From Dichetophora obliterata (lineage: Eukaryota; Arthropoda; Insecta; Diptera; Sciomyzidae): 64,000 nt of DNA. The stretch covers positions 83,568,339 through 83,632,338 of the forward strand of contig OY986436.1 of assembly GCA_963920525.1 (NCBI GenBank), in the 5' to 3' direction. The position numbers and the translations under genes are program-made. Below are positions 11,695 through 23,174 of this stretch, piece by piece; position 1 is the first letter of the stretch; each line of letters begins with the position of its first letter. The notes under the pieces are model-generated. The model was not told the DNA's origin. It ran no database searches and saw only the letters and a list, made by a program, of their open reading frames with translations.

Positions 11695-12200
11695 TAAAAT
11701 TATCATCGAATACTAAATTCCGAGGCTGTGCGGGCTATAACTCCAAAGCTATTCGATATCGAAAGTTTGGGCTGTATAGGAGGTGCCATGCCCCATTTTC
11801 CAATGCATAAACCCTCCCTGGTGTGTGCTCAATAACTTGCTTAAGTTTAATTAAAATAGATTAAGACATATGAACTAAATTACCAAATTTTAGTATTATC
11901 AAAACCATCTGATATATAGAAGTTCTGCTGATTTTTGGGCGCTAAAAGTGGGCGTGCAACTTTTATATATATAGTGACCGTCACTTGGAGCACCTATATA
12001 CCAAGTTTCACCAAAGAAAATGTGTACAACTCCGGAATTGGCATGATTTCGAAAGGTGGGCGTTGAACGATTAAATTATTTGGATATTGTTCATACAAAA
12101 ATACTAAAATCGCGATTAAGACTTGGGGGTGGGGATGTAGGTAGGAGATAGGATTTGCCAGACTTAGAAAGTGCAATTTTGGGGCATTTATAGAAAATTT
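11695..12200 (+). repeat. Inverted second copy of the 1.0-1.5 kb repeat junction
   Basis: About 11705-11800 is the reverse complement of the ~140-bp minisatellite unit (it contains GCTATTCGATATCG and AGGAGGTGCCATG). It is followed at about 11870-11960 by the other family in plus orientation (AAATTACCAAATTTTAGTAT, GTGGGCGTGCAAC, then a block like TATAGTGACCGTCACTTGG). The same order is seen, inverted, at 1040-1440. This supports one composite dispersed element rather than two chance neighbours. Confidence 0.65.
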
Positions 12201-13250
12201 CTTACAGACCTCGCCGGGACAGTTTTCGCATTAAAAATACTTTAAAACTATATGTTTGTCTTTATATACATATATATTTATTAAATGGATATACATATGT
12301 ATATCATGTATGTATGATTAACAGAAGTCATTTTATCACATTTGGTATTTGAATTAAAATTACACAAATAAGTTGACAACTTATTGACACATATATTTCG
12401 TGTTTGATTTTGCGGCATTAACTAATGGACATGTCTATCTAATCTAAAAATAGCTTAAACAGTTTTCTTCATAATTTAATCTGATGATTAATTCTACCTT
12501 AATTAAATAAAAAGACTTTTGGTTCCTATCTTTTGAACACAAATTAGACTATTGAAGACTGAAATTTTTCACAATTAGGATAAACAGAGACAAAAAATAT
12601 AAATGACTTAATTTTTTAAGGGCAGAATCTCATGAAACTCGACCTAAAAACTCAAATATTTTTTTAATTTTTTGATAGCTTATGATGTGTAGAATATACT
12701 CCCACGGCAGATTGGCTGATAATGATTACATAAAAAAGTTATCGCATACAAAAGGAAGCCATTTTTTCATAAACGCACTGGAAAAAATCGTTAGCCAAAT
12801 CTTAAAACGTGTTTTCTGAAAAATGATGTTGTTCAATCTGGTCTCCATGTATCTCAAGAACTACTCTATAGTTTGACTTGAATTTTTTATTTTAAAGAAG
12901 ATACGCTTTATTGAATTCTTAACCTTAATACAGATAATATTGGCCTGTTGTTTTTTCTAAAGCACTTTAAATAGTGAAAAATGTGAAAAGAAACGCTACT
13001 AAATAAAATTCACATGTCCGCCATTTTTGTAATTTTCAACTATTTATTGATTTTAAAAGTTCAAGCTCCAATACAATACCTATTATAAAATGTTTAGGTT
13101 TTTCATATAGTACATTTTGTTTTCAACGTGAAATTTGACGGCGTGTTGGCACTTCATAATACTCTATTATGCAAAAAAAAAAAAATATTTTCCTACACTT
13201 TAAGAGTCAATAAATAACTGCCAAAAACCTCAAGGTGTTCATTTACTTCC
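12201..13250. other. AT-rich spacer with TATACAT-type simple sequence
   Basis: A short TATACATATA-like simple tract lies near 12260-12310. Otherwise this is non-coding AT-rich DNA with nothing recognised. Confidence 0.35.
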
Positions 13251-13254
13251 TTCT

Positions 13255-13680
13255 ATACCAAAATTAAAAAAGTTTTTTTAATGCATCTTCTTCTCGCTAG
13301 GTGACGTTAAAAAAAAGAAAGTTTTTTTTCAGCCGGGCTCAAGATATTTTGGTACCAAGTTATCGGAAACAAAAAAAATCAGAGTGCATTATAAATAAGA
13401 GTACCTGTCGCTACAACCTATATTAGGATAATTAAACTTGGTTACAATTTGCTTTACAGATTTTTTAAAAAGTAGCAATAAGTTTTTACAATTGGGCCAG
13501 ACTTAATAATTCTAGTATAGATTGTAGCGACAAGTATCCTTATTAATAATGCACTTTGAGTTTTTTGCTTCCGATAAATTGGGATCAAATATCTTGCCGC
13601 CTCGAAAACGACTACTTTTTTCAGCGTCACCTTCTAGCGAGAAGAAGACACACCTAAAAACAAAAACAAAAATATTTTGG
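13255..13680. mobile_element. Snapback-type MITE with ~150-bp inverted arms
   Basis: CATCTTCTTCTCGCTAG at about 13284-13300 faces CTAGCGAGAAGAAGAC at about 13634-13649. The pairing continues inward through GTGACG, ATATTTG/GATATTTTG, TTATCGGAA, GTGCATTAT and GTCGCTACAA on both arms, meeting around 13465. The arms differ by scattered substitutions and small indels. It is non-coding and no target duplication could be assigned. Confidence 0.75.
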
Positions 13681-14840
13681 AATGCTGTTTTTTTGAATTA
13701 TTTTTTGGTTTGAAGTTTAATTGTTCTAAATGTTTATTATTGTTTGTTAGTTATGAAATTAAAATAAAAGGTTAAATTCCTTTTTTTAATTAATTTATGT
13801 TTAATCAATTTATGAAGAAGAAGAAAAGAAATCTGCAAAACGTCGGAGGAAAATAAAAATTCACTTAAAGATTCTATTTCTTTTACTGCTTTTTCATTGC
13901 TTTAGAAAGAAGCTGAACTAAAAGCAGCCCAAATTAAATTAAACCACAAAAAGTAATTTTGTTAGTTCCGCATAGTTCATAATAAAAGGCATCTTTGCTT
14001 GCTGCTATAAAATATGTATTCTTGGCTAGTTTTTAAACTATTAAACTATTTAATAGATAAAAGTTGGCTTTTGATATGCCTTCTTTATTTATTCTATATC
14101 TGCATTAACTTCTTTGACTTATGAACTCCCGTAGCTCTTTTAAATAAAATTTTTGTTAAGCAAGGAAAATTACATAAATTTCAGTCGAAATTGTTTGAGG
14201 TTTTGAGTGCGTTTCTTATCTGTTGAGTTAAATCCGGGACATCAAGAAAAAAACAGGGAATCGGAACACTAATTGAAAAATTGGGACCATCCCTGCGAGT
14301 TAGTGTTGGGTAACTCATACATGAGGTACCTCAAATGTTCCACACATCAACACTAATTGTTGTTCCGCAAGGGCAAAGTTGTTTTTTAAGAAAAACAGTA
14401 AAAAAATCACGATCTCAAAATGCTTTGATTTTTGTAAGAAAGGTGTTCATGCAACTTTTAAGACCTCTTAGAATGTGAAATTCGAAAAAAAATTGTAATT
14501 CGATACGTCCTAATGTCCAGTTCGTGATTTGAACACACGTCCTCTGATGTGCTGGTCCAGCACCTTATCCACTCGTCCATCTCAGTGGTTGATAAGGTTT
14601 CGCTTATTTTGCGTCATTACGAGTGCAAGTAAATTGCTTTCAGGAACGTGGGTTTGAGACACAGATTAATTAAACTAAAATAAGGATTAAAAAAATTTTA
14701 CTTTTTGGATTAAAAATTGCCTTAAACCAAAGTTTAGATAAAAAAGTATTCCAAAATTTTTAACCGTCTACTTATATCTAAATTCTTTTATACAGGAAGT
14801 TTTACCAGGTCATATATTTGGCGTAATTACTGTTATTGCT
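13681..14840. other. AT-rich spacer
   Basis: Non-coding apart from the tRNA-like segment listed separately. A GTTAGTGTTGGGTAACTC block near 14300 has no second copy in the window. Confidence 0.35.
14518..14590 (-). other. tRNA-like sequence (possible SINE head)
   Basis: On the minus strand TGGACGAGTGGATAAGG resembles a tRNA A box and GTGTTCAAATC fits the B-box pattern GWTCRANNC, about 35-40 bases apart as in a tRNA gene. I could not draw a convincing cloverleaf. A decayed tRNA gene or the head of a tRNA-derived SINE is more likely than a working tRNA. Confidence 0.4.
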
Positions 14841-15600
14841 ATTGTCAAGTTAAATTTACTTGTGCCTTACTTAAAAACACCCCAAAACTAGCATTCGGAT
14901 TGATTCGGACAAACTTGATGAATGTGATTGTCACCTGAATGGATTATTTTGACAGCTTCATCAAACCATTAACTACCATCAACATAACAAAGCAACACAA
15001 TGGTTAATAATAAAGCATTCTACGTCATTCGAAGGAAAAATAATTATATATTTTTGCGTTCTAGATTTGCACAAATGGTCAGCACATGGATGACAATGTC
15101 CTGAATTTGCTGTCACTCAAAGCTATAAATCCAGAAAACATTTTAATGTGGTTTTTTTTTTACATAAATAAACATTTAATGGAATTCAAGAGGCAAAAGA
15201 TTGGAAATCCATACAACCCAAAATAAATAAACGAGCTGACGCACCTGTCAAGAGGATCTGTCATTGGCAAAGGTGTGTCAGTGTCCACTTGTTCGTTGCG
15301 TGTCCAGCAAACATCAACGTGTTTTTATTTCACATTGAATCTTCACTCCTCGTCCTTCAGCAGCACGAACAGCGTTCAGCACTGGGCATAATATAATTTT
15401 AGGGCAAAGCAAAAGCAAAACAACAATAAAACTGGCATCTTCATCATCATCGTGGCTAGAATGACAGCTTCAGAGTGATGCCAAACATGCGACATACACT
15501 CAAATTTTGCACACAATGGCTGTCACCTTCAAGTACTTATTCGATATATTAACATGTCGCTGCTGAGAAACCACCGAATGTCACCATTATGTCTGGAAAT
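14841..15600. promoter_or_regulatory. Unique TGTCA/TGACA-rich block (candidate regulatory DNA)
   Basis: By hand I count about ten TGTCA or TGACA pentamers in ~700 bp, roughly six times what base composition would give. Examples are TTTTGACAGC, GCTGTCACTC, CCTGTCAAG, TCTGTCATTG, AATGACAGC and GGCTGTCACC. Several read TGACAG, the Homothorax/Meis core. The sequence is mixed-composition and not repeated in the window. Function is inferred. Confidence 0.35.
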
Positions 15601-16040
15601 GACGACGATGACGCAATGGTTGCGTAGACAAGATTGACGAAGATGAATGTAATGGAATCAAATGTTTTATTGTCATGGAAATAGAGAAAAAATCTAAAAA
15701 TTATTAAAGACATGAATTTGTGAAGAAGAATGTTCCAAATATATAACAAATTTTTCGTAATCCAAAATTTTATTTGTAGGTATTCAAGTTTAATCAATAA
15801 TAAAAAAAATTCAATTACTGTGGTTTTTGTGCTTTGTGAATTTCGATTAAGGACATTGAGCTCAACGATATGTGACAAACGAAGGATGAGAAACAAATCA
15901 AAGGCAATTTCGTAGTCAGTCGGGTTAAAGATAACGACAGAAAAATATAAATCCATGTGATCGAGATTTCCATTCGAAATCAGTATTGTTTTTTCGTGTA
16001 TTGGTAGAGAATGTACCTTGCAGAAAAAAAACCTAGAAGT
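15601..16040. other. Non-coding spacer
   Basis: A 164-codon minus-strand open frame spans much of 15549-16043. It is hydrophobic, AT-rich in codon use and shows no domain, so I do not treat it as a gene. Confidence 0.35.
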
Positions 16041-16059
16041 CATAGGTTATGTTAGGTTA

Positions 16060-17065
16060 ACGTACTCAAACGAGACACACTTAGACCAAGGAGGCACATT
16101 GTGATACCAAAGGGTTGATCTTTCTTATCTCTTTTTAAACCTATTTGAGCTGTTACTAAGCCTATTATTCGGTAAACCGAAGATTCCGAGAGTTCGACAA
16201 GGTCATTGAAGAAGCAGCTGCCTAAGTGGAGGAAGTGTTTTTGAGCCAGCGCTGGGCAAGATGAGAGGAAATGTACTGTTGATTCTTCCTCCTCCTCATC
16301 TCTTCAACTTCTGCAGAAGTCGTTGTGGCGTATGTTCAATCTTTGAGGAGGTGCCCAGTAAGGATTCCTATTATGGTGCTAATGGAGTCTTTACTGAGAG
16401 AAATGAGTTCTTTTGAACGCTTAAGGTTCAGTTTTGGCCAGGTTTGCAGCCTTATATTACACGTGTTACCCGCTGACCATTTGTTGTTGGTTTTAATGCC
16501 GGATAACTCATGTGTAAGGAGTTCGCATGTGTTCAGAGAAATACCAAGGCTCTAAAGATAGGTGTTTGGTAGTACTTATACGATCGAGCTCATCTGCTTT
16601 GTAGTTACCTAGAAAACCCTTTTATCCAGGAATCCAGCATAGAAGGATGCTGAGCTGCTTTGCCATCTAATTTAGAGATCTGCAGCAGTTGAGAACTGTT
16701 TCAGATGGTATTTTAACAGTTTCTAGGGCTGACAAAGTGGCTTGACTATCGGATAGTATGCAAATATCCATGGATGATATCTCATTTACCTGAAGCCAAG
16801 TTAACGCTTCATGTATAGTAGCAATTTCAGGGAGCCTGAAGGCTAAATGCTTCTAAATAGACTCTTCCACCTACTTTGTCAACTAGTTTTGATCTATCAG
16901 TAAAGATCTCAATGGCATTGTGAGGTGAACAGTTTCCTAGTTCCCATTCTGCACGAGAGGGAATGGATACATCGAAGTTTCTTTCAAAGGATAGTTTTTG
17001 TGTGATGTAGTCGATGGTGTAGTAAATATGTTTTTGGATCGCCACATAATTTTATTCGCGACATA
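16060..17065 (-). pseudogene. RNase H and C-terminal tail of the LOA-like element
   Basis: The 17045-16827 segment reads LSFERNFDVSIPSRAEWELG, then AIEIFTDRSKLVDKVGG. In RNase H domains of this group the block is TDGSK, so the Gly beside the first catalytic Asp is replaced by Arg. Below it LSDSQATLSALE (third catalytic region) and GNYKADELDR are readable in shifted frames, followed by HFLSSCPALAQKHF near 16240-16290. An RNase H would remove the RNA strand after reverse transcription; this copy cannot be expressed intact. Confidence 0.75.
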
Positions 17066-17112
17066 GCATCGCCATGTAAGGGTTCGCGATTATTTAAAAA
17101 AGGACTTTACTA

Positions 17113-17432
17113 CAGTACGACCTCGCTCAACGCAACCCTCGCTACACGCAACTCCTCGATAATCTCAACACCCAAATTGTACGCAAAGTATAAATTGCAA
17201 CAAAGTGCAGACCAAAATTTCCCAATTTTTAAAAAAATAAATTGAATAAAATTAAATTATGTTTCTGAACAAAAATTTTTCGATTCACTTTAATTTGAAT
17301 GTGTAGAAAATGCATATTTTTTTTGGAAATAGGTCTATTGGCCAATATAAAATTTTTCCTCGGTTTTTGCAATAACCTCAGATTTCGCAATTGGCTTGAA
17401 TTTAATTGGTTGCGTTGAGCGAGGTCGTACTG
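17113..17432. mobile_element. Tc1/mariner (pogo-like) MITE, 320 bp, TA flanks
   Basis: Both ends read CAGTACGACCTCGCTCAACG and continue with CAACC, a perfect terminal inverted repeat of about 25 bp. TA flanks the element on each side (17111-17112 and 17433-17434). The tip CAGT and TA duplication suit the pogo/Tigger branch. The interior is AT-rich with no transposase. The exact tips suggest that it is among the younger insertions here, nested within the insertion that splits the LOA-like element. Confidence 0.85.
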
Positions 17433-17434
17433 TA

Positions 17435-18175
17435 TTAATATTTTAAGGTCCTGCGTAATTGGTTGCCGGCGAAGTTCGCCACTGGCACTATTATTGTTTT
17501 TATTACATTTACAGCCGTTCACTATGAAAAGTGCAGAGGCTAAAAAGTTGAAGTCGGCAGCTATTAAAGCTCAAGACTTATTTAAAAATGAACTAGTAGG
17601 CAGCTTGTTAGAAGCTAAAAACTAATTGATTTATTTTCAAATATGTTCATCCTTTTATAGTAAGCATAACGGTATTTTGTCTTAAAACTGGTTAACAATT
17701 GTTTGTGTGGCTTAGAATGTAAATAGAATCATATGTTCTTTAATTAGTGTAAAAGTAATAGTAGAATATCGTAATACATATTTGTAATTTAGTATTAATA
17801 GTTTAATATGTGTGAGTGAGTAGACTTATATTAATAAAAAACGTGAACATAATCATATTTTAACATATTTGTGTAGGAGTAAAAAGTATAATATAATATC
17901 ATATGTTTTGTATTCAGCCATATGGGTACATGTGTGCGAATGAGATAGATAGTAGTGCTTAGTATGAACATATGTTCTTATTGTTTGAATAATATCTTAT
18001 ATACCGTAGAGGTGTATTACTTTAACTTAGTTTGAATATTATTGTACATGTTCTCGTAAATTCTTACAGTAGAGGTTTTTATATTATTACTTATTTTAAG
18101 AAAAGTATTTATAGCTTGTTTTATAGTGAAATACATTAAATGTAAATATAATATGTATAGGTATACTACAATGGA
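17435..18175. other. Unidentified insertion inside the LOA-like element
   Basis: About 740 bp, together with 17070-17112 and the nested MITE, separate the RT C-terminus from the RNase H of the LOA-like element. The left ~190 bp is GC-richer (GGTTGCCGGCGAAGTTCGCC near 17460) and contains a 33-codon frame starting MKSAEAKKLKSAAIKAQ at 17524. The remainder is AT-rich with several CATATG sites. It may be a remnant of another element; I cannot name it. Confidence 0.4.
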
Positions 18176-18179
18176 CATA

Positions 18180-19340
18180 GGTATTGAGGGAGAAATTTTC
18201 TGATCAAGAGTGTCCTTGTGTTCCTTCTTTCCACTGCAAGGTGGCTTTTAGGAGGATGGCTGTATAAGCGGCCATCTTTTTAGCTAGGATGTCAAGTGGT
18301 GTAAGAGGGAGCATTATGTCTAATGCGTCTGTCGGAGTGGTTCGTAGGGCTCCACTGATGCACAGTTCCGCTGATCTTTGCCCCCTTTGCTACCTACCGC
18401 CTTTTTGTAGGAGTACAGGGAAATATTCACTTTTTTGGCTCTCTCGAGCAGATTGGGCGCTTACAGTTTAGTTTCCTATCCAGTATAAAGCCCAGGTATT
18501 TTGCTTGATCTGAGAAAATAAGTCTTGTGTTTAGGAGGACTAATTGGTAGTAAATTATGTTTTCTGGTAAAAACCACTTACTCAGTTTTGTTTAGGTTAA
18601 CGCTGAGTTCACAGCTGATAGCCCAGTTGACTAGAGTATTTAGGCAATTTGCATAATGCCTCAAAGAGTAGATATGAATTTTTTAGAGGTAACAATATCA
18701 ACGTCATCGGCATAAGCTATCACCCTGCACCCCTCTAGTTCCAGTTCGACTATTAGTTCATTTACTGCTAAATTTCAGAATAGAGGCGAAAGAACCGCTC
18801 CCTGAGAAGTTTCTTTCAGTACAGTTCGTAACGTGGATGCCACACCAAATTTTGCACTTATAATCCTGCCAACTAGCATTTGATTTATCAGTGCTATCCA
18901 CCCCAAGCTCTGTTAGCGCATTAGTGATAGCTCTTGCCTCGACGTTATTTAAGGTCCTTTCTATATCAATAAAAGCTATCATCGTATATTCCTTCTGATG
19001 GAGGGAGGGATTTATCAATGATGGAAACTAAGAAGTGGAGAGCTGTTTCCACGGATTTGCCTTTGGTGTGAGCATGTTGTGCTATTGAAAATGGCTTTGT
19101 CTCTAATTTAAAACTCAAGTGAATATCGGTTAATCTCTCGAGGATTTTTAATGAAAGGATGCGAGACTAATTGGTCGAAGGTCTTTTGGGTTCACGTGTG
19201 ATTTTTTGCTTGCCTTAGGTATAACGATAACCTTCACATTACGCCAACATTTGGGAATGTAATTTAGGTCCAGGCAGCTTTGGTAGATCAACAAAAGCCG
19301 CTCTTTAATGATAAAATACTACTTTTGAATTTCTATGTGA
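18180..19340 (-). pseudogene. Reverse transcriptase of the LOA-like element
   Basis: From 19340 downwards: a finger block (LERLTDIHL near 19130), HAHTKGKSVETALH near 19060, motif A as AFIDIERTLNNVE near 18960 (the second half of the usual F-D motif is changed), a GGVLSP-equivalent with frame damage near 18800, then IAYADDVDIV near 18700 and LNLNKTE-like sequence near 18590. The C-terminal ATLQWKEG-like block near 18210 abuts the insertion. Frame changes separate most motifs. About 40 codons appear deleted in the C-terminal part. Confidence 0.8.
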
Positions 19341-19341
19341 G

Positions 19342-19893
19342 CTATATAATCTGGTCCTGGTGACTTGAATGGTTTGAAGCTATTGCCCACTCGAGCTTTG
19401 TTTCTGTGAGTATTTTTAGGGATCTGTTTACAGATGGTAACTGATCTTCCTGAATTGGAGTGTTATATATTTCTAAGCTTCCCGTAAAGTAAGATTCTAC
19501 TAAAACATTCAGAGATTCTTTACTGTTGATGATCAAAATACCATCTTCCTTTTTCATGAACCTTGATAGGAGGAAACCGTGGCTAGAATTTTCCGAAGTC
19601 TTGACACCTCTAAAGTTTGTGATATATTTTCACAAAAGATCCTCCAGGATTGTCTTTGTACTTTTCTCAATTCATTCTTGTATTCTTTTAGAGCCGTATT
19701 TGTGGATCTGGAGGCCTGCGCCTTGTTGAAGAGTTTTCTGGACTTGGTTCGGAGCTCCTCGATTTTTCCATTCCACCATGGTGGCTTTAGTTTCCTACTA
19801 GCTGTTTTTAGCGGACAAGCGGTATCAAGAGCTTTATTAATGGAATTCGTGAGACTATCAACTAGATTGTCTAACGATTGCTTACAATCATAA
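19342..19893 (-). pseudogene. Linker between endonuclease and RT of the LOA-like element
   Basis: Minus-strand translation gives a Lys/Arg-rich segment with PPWWN, ELRTKSRKLFNKAQ and KVQRQSWRIFCE. This is the conserved linker after the endonuclease in Jockey/R1/LOA polyproteins. A second piece (19557-19342, KILTETKLEWAI) leads towards the RT fingers in a different frame. Confidence 0.75.
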
Positions 19894-19900
19894 AATCATA

Positions 19901-20880
19901 AAAAATAAAAAGAAGTCATAAAATAGTAAAATTATTAGTCAGTGAATTCTAGATATTCACCTAGTTTAAATTTACAAGGTTATTAACTGCTGTAGTGCAG
20001 ATAGCTTAAGAATACCAGCTGTTGTGCTGGTTAAAAACTAAGTAGTCTCTTAAAAACTCATTAATATGATGTATTTAAATACAATTCAATTTAAACCTTA
20101 AAAAATTTTAAATCGTTTTTATTTATATTTTATTTTTCAATTGTTGCGGTCTCTAAGGTTTTGTGACATCTCAAGACATATTTACTAACAAGTTGGTTTA
20201 TTTACTAGTAAATCAATAAGCCATTTATAAAGTAGTTTAAAAATTACAGCGTAAAACTAGCCAGATATAAATTAACAAGTTTGCTTGTTAGCTGCAAGCC
20301 CGATTTTTGTAAGTTACCGTATGAAGTGTACTGAGCCGGGCAGTAGTCCAAATTTTTTTGTTTGAAGGAATTTTTGCAATAACGTTACATATGCTGCTTT
20401 TATTTAACCATATTTTCCTCGTAAATAATTTCTTGAACTTTTTCTCTATTAAGTATTTTAAGGAAATATAGTCAAATACAATTATGACAATATTTAATTT
20501 AATTGTTAAAATATTTCAAATAAGAGTTATACAAAATTTCACATTACTTAACTTCGAATTGTTTAAACAAATTTAAAAATCAAAGTCGTTATTTCACTGA
20601 AACATAAAAATTGGGCTTGCATTTAAAAAATATTTTGAAAAGCCGAATTTTTCACTCAAATATTAAAAAATTTAGTCTTAAATAAGATAACAATTTCGAT
20701 ATGAATAAAACATACATTCTTCGACTGGACCAAAGTTAAAATACCGAATTTTTGTATATTCGAAGTTCTCAATGTTGTATTATTTTGATGACTTCACTTT
20801 TATAGGGCAAACAAATACAATTATTAAAGCTTATGAGTAAAATATCAAGTTTAAACCAGTATTTTTTGGATTTTATATGA
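19901..20880. other. AT-rich spacer, nothing recognised
   Basis: Short imperfect repeats around 19980-20330 (AAGTAGT/TAACTAGT type), no coding region, no recognised element. Confidence 0.35.
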
Positions 20881-21450
20881 ATTTTGTATAATGATGACGA
20901 CACTTTGTATGGGAGGTAAGCGGAGTTTTTAGTTTTTTTTTATCCAATTCCAAACATAGAGTGCATAATTTAGATTAAATTTATTTGCAAGCAAATCATT
21001 TTTGTGAAATTTGAGAAGATTTTATCGTTTTTATAAAGTCACATTGTATGGGAGGTAGGCATGGTTTTCGTTCGATTTTTTACAATACTCACGGTGCTCA
21101 ATACTCATACTCACAGTGCATATTTGCAGTTAAGACTTATGTGCAAATTTTGAAGTCATTTAATTAATTTTTGTGGAATTTAATGAGATTTTACAGTTTT
21201 GCTAATTTTCGAAACTTATCTTAGTTTTTTGAATATAATTAAATATTTTGAATTTCGTTACGATAGCTTCAAAATTGCGGCTGTAATAGTGTCGGCAGAC
21301 ATACGGACAGAAAGACAAACGGACATGGCTAAATCGACTCAGTAGGTGATTCCGATCAAAAGTTTCTGATTCTGATCAAACTTTTCTATACCTAGCATGC
21401 CTCCTTATAAGCGTTACAAATGGAGTGACAAAATTAATATATCCCTTGCG
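20881..21450 (+). repeat. Dispersed fly repeat with a GGACATGGCTAAATCGACTC tail
   Basis: Two related ~140-bp units begin with TTTGTATGGGAGGTAAGC-like and CATTGTATGGGAGGTAGGC at about 20904 and 21043. They are followed near 21290-21350 by a CAGACATACGGACAGAAAG-type tract and GGACATGGCTAAATCGACTC, then a decayed 'CCTCCTTATAAGCGTTACAAA' region. I know this tail as a common dispersed repeat of fly genomes; its class is not evident from the sequence. Confidence 0.55.
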
Positions 21451-21901
21451 CAGTAATTAAAATAATTAATCATAATAGAGGTATTCACACCGGACTTGTT
21501 AATTTGTTAATTGGTTTGTTATTAGTTCGTTAAATTTGTTCACTCACCAGAACCCGTTGAGTTTAGCTTTGGAAATTTTCAACATAAATTTGTATGAATA
21601 TTTGACGAAAAACTTTGAAGTTTAAAAAAAATTCCAAGGCTGTGGCAAAGTGAATGGTCATAAACGCATAAAAAAATTAGAAAAATGATATATTGGAAAA
21701 TTTTCATTTCGTAGCGTAGGCGTTCAATTTTAACGTAATGCACTTTTTGAAGCTAAGCTTTTTACGCCTCGTTTTGTGATTTGCTTGAGTGAAATCTGAA
21801 AAACGACACTTTTTTTCCATACACTTTTTTTAGAATTTTTTTTTTGTTTTCTGTGTCGATTGTAACAAGAGAATATAAAATTAATAAAAATATTTTTTTG
21901 T

Positions 21902-21970
21902 TAGCAATGAGAATCGAACTCGTACCCTTTCGATTGACAATCCTATACACTACCAACTGATCCAAAAACC
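21902..21970 (-). other. tRNA-like sequence (possible SINE head)
   Basis: Minus-strand TTGGATCAGTTGGTAGTG matches a tRNA A box/D arm and CGAGTTCGATTCTC matches the B box/T arm, with a 7-base loop and four of five T-stem pairs. A possible anticodon stem lies around GATTGTCAATC. Acceptor-stem pairing is poor, so a tRNA-derived SINE or relic tRNA is more likely than a functional gene. Confidence 0.45.
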
Positions 21971-22289
21971 TGCGTTGACTATGAGAGTTTATTTAATATT
22001 AAGTTTTTAATAATATTATAGATTCACTATGTTGCATAGATGACAAGAATCTATTAAAGGATTGTTCATTAGCTATCCTACATTTAAATGCAATAATTTA
22101 TTATATAAAAGAATTATATAAAGGATTGTGAATTGGCTATCCAAACAACAAAATCAGCAAAAATTATAACAAAACAAATGTTGCTTCTACTTACTACTAT
22201 TGTCACTAATATCGGTAAGTACGTGTTTTCTTTTGTTGATGAGAATAGTCTGCTCAAAAACTAACTTCAAGAACTGCTGGAACTTAAAT

Positions 22290-23128
22290 TTTATGAATTG
22301 ACACAAGTTATGCGGCAAAGTAATAAACAGTTTTCGTCATTGATAACGAAGATTGGTGATGGTAAAAAACTTGAGCAAAACGAGTTGCATTTAATTGAGA
22401 GTCGATTTTTTACGAAGGAAACTGCCAGCCGCCTGTGTCCAAATGGAATAAGATTATTGTTTAGTAATGCTTCTGTAGATTTATTCAATAATTCTATCTT
22501 ATGCGCAATAGAACGCAATAAAAATAATGAACAATTACGAGCATTTAAACAAAAATTTCGTAATTTGAAAGTCATCGATACAATTGGTTTTTCTTCTGTA
22601 ATTGTTTTTGTCATCAATAAACATTATCTAATAACAAAATATATTAATGTTAGTGATAATTTGGCAAATGGCTCTATTGTAAACTAGTGCACATTGAAAT
22701 TGACCAGAATGACCAGGTTAAAAAAGTTTGGCTGGAATTCGATGAGTCTAAAATTGGTCAGAAAACAAGAATGATTGCTTCTGCTGACGCTCAATCGATT
22801 CAAGTTGAGAGAAGAGATGTGTCATTACTACGAAAAAACTGTAGCATACCTTTTAATAAAAATAAAACAATCACAGTTACAAGAAATCATTTTCTATTAA
22901 TTCCTGCAATGGCTGTAACTATACATAAGTCACAGGGTGGATCATTTGCAGATTGTTTACGAATATGACAAAAAGCATTCCTTGCAATTACTCTACGTCG
23001 CTTTGTCTCGTGTTACTAGTATTGACGGACTTTTTATCACAACCTCTGATGAAAACCCTCAACGATTTTTATTTCATATTGGAAGGCGAAATGATTTTTC
23101 TAATTTTGATTTTATTCGAGAATTTTAA
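22290..23128 (+). pseudogene. Pif1-type helicase C-terminal half (Helentron)
   Basis: The first frame (about 22292-22687) reads MRQSNKQFSSLITKIGDGKK, then LIESRFFT, LCPNGIRLLFSNASVDLFN, a block shared by Pif1-like helicases of Helitrons. It ends at a TAG. A new frame continues (22687-22968) with AMAVTIHKSQGGSF, then another frame (to 23128) with LLYVALSRVTSIDGLF, which are the late helicase motifs (the IHKSQG and ALSRV boxes). The Walker A and B motifs would lie upstream and are absent. The role would be DNA unwinding during rolling-circle transposition. At least two frame breaks make it inactive. Confidence 0.8.
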
Positions 23129-23174
23129 AGATTATCTCTGAACAAATTAGAAACTAAATATATTACTATAAAAA

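Larger units (their letters stand above)
16045..19900 (-). mobile_element. LOA/R1-like non-LTR retrotransposon, minus strand, split by an insertion
   Basis: In minus-strand order: the endonuclease-RT linker (PPWWNGKIEELR near 19780), an RT with IAYADDVDIV (YADD codons at 18703-18714), an RT C-terminal region, then after an insertion (about 17070-18170) an RNase H domain, and an HFLSSCPALAQKH zinc-ribbon-like tail near 16290. RNase H at the C-terminus marks the I/LOA/R1-type groups. Stops and frame changes occur throughout. The endonuclease domain is missing, so the copy is 5' truncated near 19900. Confidence 0.85.

Noticed and set aside
15549..16043. 164-codon minus-strand open frame
   Set aside because: Hydrophobic, AT-driven composition, no recognisable motif, lies in spacer next to a TGTCA-rich block.
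17229..17522. 97-codon minus-strand open frame across the right tip of the TA-flanked MITE
   Set aside because: It spans the MITE boundary and so cannot be an old gene; no motif was seen.
22291..22617. Minus-strand open frame opposite the helicase
   Set aside because: It is the shadow of the Pif1-type coding strand, which carries clear helicase motifs.
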